Assembly (NCBI GenBank): GCA_944384585.1
Contig: CALWTY010000023.1
Coordinates: 1 to 36,579 of the forward strand
Source: an uncultured Clostridia bacterium
GTDB taxonomy: Bacteria; Bacillota; Clostridia; Oscillospirales; CAG-272
DNA: 36,579 bases
Reading direction: 5' to 3'
This document shows, piece by piece, positions 33,062-36,579 of the stretch (its first letter is position 1; every line of letters begins with the position of its first letter). Below the pieces are notes generated by a model. That model ran no database searches, was not told the origin of the DNA, and saw nothing but the letters and a program-made list of their open reading frames with translations. The position numbers were made by a program, and so were the translations under genes.

Positions 33062-33889
33062 TCAGCGGTGCGTCGTCTTCCTGCGGCAGCCGACGGTGAT
33101 CATCGTGACGTAATCACGGCTTGACGGAAGCGACAGCTCGTTCATTCCTTCTTCATAGGAGTATCCGACCGGCTCAAGGCCGCTTGCCTCGGCATATGTG
33201 AAGAGCTTCTCGTAGGCCGCCTTCCGCTTCTCCCGATCTCCGATACTGAAGGTTCTCAGATACAGCCCCGCGGGGAGGACGGCGTCACAGACGCCGTCCT
33301 CCTCCCGCCCATAGGCGAAAAATCGATCGTAAGCCGAAAGATCCCCTTCCGCCGCCCGTTCTGCCGCAATTCTGCTTCCGAAATTGTCATATAGCCCGAA
33401 GAGCCTCTTCAGACGCCGGGAGAAGGCGCCGGCGACGGCAAAATCCTCCTCGTCATAGACCCCGCGGATGGGGTCGCTGAGCAGAAGGGGCTGCTCCGGC
33501 AGGGAGAGAAGCTCCACCGCCCCCTCTTCCGCGCGGCGGCTGAGGGCGAGCTTTTCGGATTTCCGCTCGAGAAACTCCTTGATATCGGTCAGCTCCCGGA
33601 CGGCGCGGTCGATCCGTCTTTTCTTTTCCTCGCGCAGCTCGGGGAGGGAGCGGTCGGAGGCCTCCCGCCGGTAACGCTTGATCTCCTCGATCGAGAGGCC
33701 GACCTTCCGCAGCGTAAGGATCAGCTCCAGCTCCACCGTCTGACCTTCCGCATAGCGGCGATATCCGTTTTCCTCCTTGAAGGCGGGGGGAAACAGCCCG
33801 ATCTCGTCGTAATAATGAAGCGTGCGGCGGTTGATGCCGTTGAGCTTTGCGAATTCTCCCGTAGACAGACGATTTTTACTCTTTTTCAT
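33062..33889 (-). CDS. MerR-family regulator with a C-terminal effector-binding domain
   Basis: The 275-aa protein has the MerR winged helix (about 6-75: LSTGEFAKLNGINRRTLHYYDEIGLFPPAF, read in two parts, then NGYRRYAE), a coiled dimerisation helix (about 80-125) and a C-terminal domain like the GyrI/BmrR drug-binding fold (about 140-275). Such proteins bind hydrophobic drugs or metabolites and twist promoters with overlong spacers. Exactly such a promoter lies in the divergent gap. The ATG at 33889 is preferred over the longer frame start at 33937 because the latter overlaps the promoter and AGAGG is upstream. Confidence 0.9.
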   Translation of the reverse strand: MKKSKNRLSTGEFAKLNGINRRTLHYYDEIGLFPPAFKEENGYRRYAEGQTVELELILTLRKVGLSIEEIKRYRREASDRSLPELREEKKRRIDRAVRELTDIKEFLERKSEKLALSRRAEEGAVELLSLPEQPLLLSDPIRGVYDEEDFAVAGAFSRRLKRLFGLYDNFGSRIAAERAAEGDLSAYDRFFAYGREEDGVCDAVLPAGLYLRTFSIGDREKRKAAYEKLFTYAEASGLEPVGYSYEEGMNELSLPSSRDYVTMITVGCRRKTTHR

Positions 33890-33899
33890 GCGGAACCTC

Positions 33900-33930
33900 T
33901 TGACTTTACAGTAACTGTATAGAGTATAAT
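33900..33930 (+). promoter_or_regulatory. MerR-type promoter with 19-bp spacer and operator dyad
   Basis: TTGACT (33900-33905) and TATAAT (33925-33930) are separated by 19 bp, with the dyad TACAG-TAA-CTGTA (33907-33919) in the spacer. This is the classic architecture activated by MerR proteins. It drives the GNAT gene to the right. Confidence 0.85.
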
Positions 33931-33954
33931 ACAACAAAATCGTTCAGAATGCAA
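33926..33954 (-). promoter_or_regulatory. Promoter of the MerR-family gene
   Basis: On the minus strand TTGCAT (33949-33954), a 17-bp spacer and TATTAT (33926-33931) overlap the divergent -10 box, so binding at the shared dyad would also affect the regulator's own transcription. Confidence 0.65.
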
Positions 33955-33968
33955 GCAGGGAGGATGAA

Positions 33969-34523
33969 ATGGAGCTTGAGGAAAAAAGGAAAATTCCGTG
34001 GAGAGAGGTCGGGCGGCTCTATGCCGAGGCATTTCCCAAACGGGAACGGCAGCCCTTTTCCGCTCTTCGCCGTTCCGTGAAAAAAGGGAAGACACGGCTT
34101 CTGACCGCGACGGAGGGAGGGACGCTGCTCGGCTTTCTGGCGGCGGTCCCCTATCGGGACACGGTGCTGATCGACTATCTGGCGGTCTCTCCCGAAAGCC
34201 GCGGACAGGGCATCGGCGGACGGCTTTTGAAGACGCTGTGCGATCGCTTCCCCGACAAAAGGGCGGTGCTGCTGATCGAGCGCCCCGATGAAAAAGCAGA
34301 CAATCGGGAGCAGCGGCTGGCCAGATGAAGGTTCTATCTGAAAAACGGCTTCCGCTCCGACGGGCTTATGATCACAGGCTACAGCGGCGAGATGGAAATA
34401 CTGCGGTACGGCGGAGCGGTGTCGATCGGAGAGTATCTGGCGCTGCAGCGATATGCCCTCGGCGCACTGATGTTCCGACTGTCGGGCATCCGGCCGATCG
34501 ACGGAACGGGGGAGGGCGGATGA
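33969..34523 (+). pseudogene. GNAT acetyltransferase interrupted by an in-frame TGA
   Basis: The open frame gives 119 residues with the GNAT acetyl-CoA motif A (IDYLAVSPESRGQGIGGRLL) and stops at TGA 34326-34328. The same frame continues for 64 more codons, giving the expected GNAT C-terminus (RFYLKNGFRSDGLMITGYSGEMEIL) to a TGA at 34521-34523. The usual residue at the stop is Arg or Lys, so a CGA to TGA change explains it. The protein would lack beta strands 6 and 7 and is probably inactive unless the stop is read through. It is divergent from, and probably controlled by, the MerR regulator, and may once have modified a drug or peptide. Confidence 0.8.
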
Positions 34524-34606
34524 CGCGGTGGAAATGCCGGACGGGGCTTCCGGAAGAAAAAAAGTGAAAGGAGAAGCTTGCTTCGCGGGGATGCGGGGAG
34601 AAGCTG

Positions 34607-34647
34607 ACGGCGGAAGGGACGGAACACCTTTCTGCCGTTGTTTTTTT
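34607..34647 (+). terminator. Terminator after the GNAT gene
   Basis: ACGGCGGAAGG (34607-34617) pairs imperfectly with CCTTTCTGCCGT (34627-34638), followed by a T7 run. Confidence 0.65.
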
Positions 34648-34671
34648 CGCTTGCGGCGGGCTTTTCTCGGT

Positions 34672-34707
34672 TTTCATCACAATTTCATAACATACGCCCT
34701 GTATAAT
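34672..34707 (+). promoter_or_regulatory. Promoter with 11-bp direct-repeat box
   Basis: TATAAT (34702-34707) lacks a good -35. In its place are two direct repeats TTTCAT at 34672-34677 and 34683-34688, exactly 11 bp apart, the helical-turn spacing bound by OmpR/PhoP-type regulators. It precedes a degraded regulator of that family and suggests former autoregulation. Confidence 0.55.
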
Positions 34708-34720
34708 GATGACGGAGGTG

Positions 34721-35417
34721 ATGGTTCTGATTGAAAACAAGCGCTGTATTCTTATCGCAGACGACGAGCCGAAAATGGTGCGGGCGCTGCGCGACTTTTT
34801 CTGTGCAAGCGGCTTCTGCGTATTGGAAGCAAAGGACGGGAAAGAGGCGCTGGTTCTTCTCTTCTGCGACAACGTTGATGTCATCGATACCATCCTCCTT
34901 GACGTGATGATGCCCCGGATGGACGGCCTGACTGCGCTGAAGAGAATCCGGGAATCGGTCTCCCTTACACCTGTGATTCTGCTGACTGCCAAGGGAGAGG
35001 AATACGATCAACTGGCGGGCTTTTCGGTCGGCGCCGACGACTATATCACAAAGCCTTTTTCCCTGTCTCTCCTGATGGCAAGAGTCGAAGCGGTGTTGAG
35101 ACGATTCGGCAAGGATATGCAAAAGGATACGGTGGCGGGGAAGCTTGACGTCAATGCCGCCGCACGCACCGTGTTTCTGTCGGGACGGAAGCTGGAGATG
35201 ACCCGCCGCGAATATGACCTGCTTTGCTACCTGAGGTGAACAGCGGGTTGACCTTTTCCAGAGAGCAGCTTCTCAATCATGTATGGGGATAAGATTTTCA
35301 GGCGGAAACCGCACGGTTGACACCCATATCCGTCAGCTGCGCCATAAGCTCGGGGAATGCGCCGGCTACATCAGGACCGTACATTGTATCGGATATCAGT
35401 TTGAGGTGCCGAAATAA
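34721..35417 (+). pseudogene. Decayed OmpR-family response regulator
   Basis: The receiver domain is intact (ADDEPKM, the LLDVMMPRMDG phosphoacceptor region, TKPFS) and the start of the winged helix is present (MTRREYDLLCYLR). The frame then breaks at TGA 35237-35239. Downstream sequence in other frames encodes the missing helix parts (SGLTFSREQLLNHVWG, then VDTHIRQLRHKLGE and GYQFEVPK). At least two frameshifts (near 35237 and 35308) and one stop in place of a Tyr codon (35290-35292) separate them. The start is uncertain because GGAGG lies only 2 bp from the ATG. No kinase gene follows; an IS200-like remnant begins right after. Confidence 0.85.
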
Positions 35418-35613
35418 ACCCCCGGTTTTACCGGGGGAAGAGAAAAAGCTTCAGCGATAAAAAAACGGCGAGCTTGAAGCAAGCCGAAAACTCCATGGTA
35501 TAATAAAAGCGGTTTGACACCGCAGAACTATGGAGGAGAAAATGAAGGAAAATAACGAGATAAAAAGCACAGCGCATTCAAAATACAGATGTCAATACCA
35601 TATAGTATTTGCA
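35418..35613 (+). mobile_element. Left end of an IS200-like element
   Basis: The sequence starts with a hairpin CCCCCGG-CCGGGGG (35419-35437) of the sort found at IS200/IS605 ends. Next come a TATAAT (35499-35504), a leader hairpin GCGGT-ACCGC (35508-35522), GGAGG and the tnpA start. The element breaks off at about 35613, where the serine-recombinase element begins. Confidence 0.6.
35542..35613 (+). pseudogene. tnpA: IS200-family transposase tnpA, N-terminal fragment
   Basis: Only 24 codons remain, ending in SKYRCQYHIVFA. This is the conserved start of IS200 TnpA (normally about 130-155 aa, continuing PKYRR). After GCA at 35611-35613 the reading frame enters foreign sequence and stops at TGA 35623-35625. 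The HUH and Tyr catalytic residues are missing, so the fragment is inactive. Confidence 0.75.
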
Positions 35614-36579
35614 ACACTCATCTGAATCACACAAAGGCAAAACGGATGTGACAGCTCCGGTTTCCTGTGTGTTTTCTATGTATCCGGTTGTCCGGAAGAA
35701 GTCATCATAATCTTCTTTCGAACAACCTTTAATGAAGATGTGGCAGTGACGCTCATCATTTTCATCGGTGATATAAATGCGCTCCACAAAGGTCTGTATC
35801 AGCGTTACAAGCACATCGGGTGCGGCGTTTTCGGCATACTTCCCGAAGGAGAGTAGCCGTTCCTTGATTTCTTCAATGTCTCGGATAGCGTACATCTGAC
35901 TTTGTCTGCTATCCTCCAGTTTTTGTAGTAGCGTCTCTGTTTCGAAAAGCTCATCGGTCAGCGCCTTCACATCCTCCTGAATAAACCGTTTCAGGCCGTC
36001 ATCCGCTTCCCGAAGATTTTTCACCTGATTGGATATTGCCGTTTCAAGCTGTGCCTTCTTCTTTCTAAGATCGGACAACTCTTTTTCATTTTGCGACGAG
36101 CTGAAAATATCGGTCGCTTTTTCATTGAGTAGTTTTTCAAAGTATTCACTGTCCTCATCGGCAAGATGGGATAACTGACTGACCACAAATTCATCAAGCA
36201 AAACGCCGTCCACCGCCCGGAAAGTACATTCGCCTGCACGGTAACCGGGACAAACATACTTGAATCTCGGCTTGCCGTTTGTCCAGCGGTTGGATTCGGA
36301 GATAACCCGAAGGCGTTTCCCGCAACGCGGACAATAGACCAGTCCTGCAAGCAAGGCGTTGGTCTTTCGGTGAGGACGGTTGTATTTCTCGGCAATATCG
36401 TCCAGCATATTCTGTGTATCAATCCATTGCCGACTGGAAATAAAGCCCTTATGTCTGCCGACCGAGATGATCCATTCGGAAAGCGGCTTTGTTGACATCA
36501 ACTGCACAAATTTTGGTGAAATAAAGGTGCTGTCCGCATCCTCGAATTTCTCCTGATCGGTTTTGTTGTAGGCGGAAAT
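35578..36579 (-). CDS. Large serine recombinase, C-terminal part (5' end outside window)
   Basis: The frame is open to the window edge, giving 333 residues of a protein whose N-terminal resolvase domain lies to the right. Visible parts are the recombinase domain end (PLSEWIISVGRHKGFISS), the zinc ribbon (YCPRCGKRL and a CPGYRAGEC), a long coiled coil (about 130-220 of this part) and a C-terminal tail. Such enzymes, like TndX or TnpX, integrate and excise conjugative or mobilisable elements. The last 11 codons and the stop (35578-35613) lie in the tnpA fragment, so the gene runs across the element-target junction. The gene is AT-richer than the core genes. Confidence 0.88.
   Translation of the reverse strand: MSAYNKTDQEKFEDADSTFISPKFVQLMSTKPLSEWIISVGRHKGFISSRQWIDTQNMLDDIAEKYNRPHRKTNALLAGLVYCPRCGKRLRVISESNRWTNGKPRFKYVCPGYRAGECTFRAVDGVLLDEFVVSQLSHLADEDSEYFEKLLNEKATDIFSSSQNEKELSDLRKKKAQLETAISNQVKNLREADDGLKRFIQEDVKALTDELFETETLLQKLEDSRQSQMYAIRDIEEIKERLLSFGKYAENAAPDVLVTLIQTFVERIYITDENDERHCHIFIKGCSKEDYDDFFRTTGYIENTQETGAVTSVLPLCDSDECCKYYMVLTSVF

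Noticed and set aside
34326..34328. TGA recoding (Sec or alternative code) in the GNAT gene
   Set aside because: Other genes here use TGA as a normal stop, the expected residue is Arg or Lys, and no selenocysteine hairpin is apparent; a CGA to TGA mutation is simpler.
1..36579. CRISPR array
   Set aside because: No regularly spaced repeat set of CRISPR length was seen, and no cas gene is present.

Overview
The window reads as a chromosomal segment of a high-GC Bacillota, probably a gut Clostridia lineage of the Oscillospirales type. This is an inference from several things: BceRSAB-like, Rnf-like and dockerin/cohesin genes, a PQTGD-type cell-wall sorting tail, GGAGG ribosome sites, sigma-A promoters with 17-bp spacers, and an rpsO-pnp pair. 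Most of the window is ordinary core genome packed with GC-rich genes. It is interrupted by one AT-richer accessory island (about 6.7-14.7 kb) and by the edge of a second mobile element at the right end (35.4 kb onward).

Layout. 0-0.5 kb: tRNA-Leu(CAG) with its own promoter and terminator, plus a duplicated 5' half-tRNA. 0.5-3.4 kb: an unusual rnfC-rnfD pair without the other rnf genes. 3.8-6.4 kb: a small membrane protein and recG. 6.7-14.4 kb: the island, with a tyrosine recombinase, a 280-bp segment bounded by perfect 26-bp inverted repeats, and a three-gene operon (HNH nuclease, secreted GLUG/dockerin protein, wall-anchored cohesin-like protein). 14.8-17.2 kb: tRNA-CAU, an HI0933-type flavoprotein and an RpiR regulator. 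17.7-24.1 kb: cysE-cysS, a solute-binding-like lipoprotein, rpsO and pnp. 24.2-28.8 kb: a BceRSAB-like peptide sensing/resistance module. 29-32.8 kb: a YczE-like membrane protein, galM and araB. 33-34.5 kb: a MerR regulator divergent from a GNAT gene broken by a stop codon. 34.7-36.6 kb: a decayed response regulator, an IS200-like tnpA fragment, and a large serine recombinase reading in from outside the window.

The strongest candidate for a new system is the island. The recombinase gene ends about 30 bp before the left inverted repeat. The segment between the repeats holds a good sigma-A promoter that points left, away from the HNH/dockerin/cohesin operon, and a central terminator. Flipping the segment would put the -10 box about 87 bp upstream of the HNH start codon, pointing into the operon. 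As given, the switch is in the OFF orientation. I infer a phase-variable cell-surface system in which a dockerin protein may dock on a sortase-anchored cohesin-like protein, with a translationally coupled HNH nuclease switched on and off alongside them.

All assignments come from reading the sequence. No database search or structure prediction was run.
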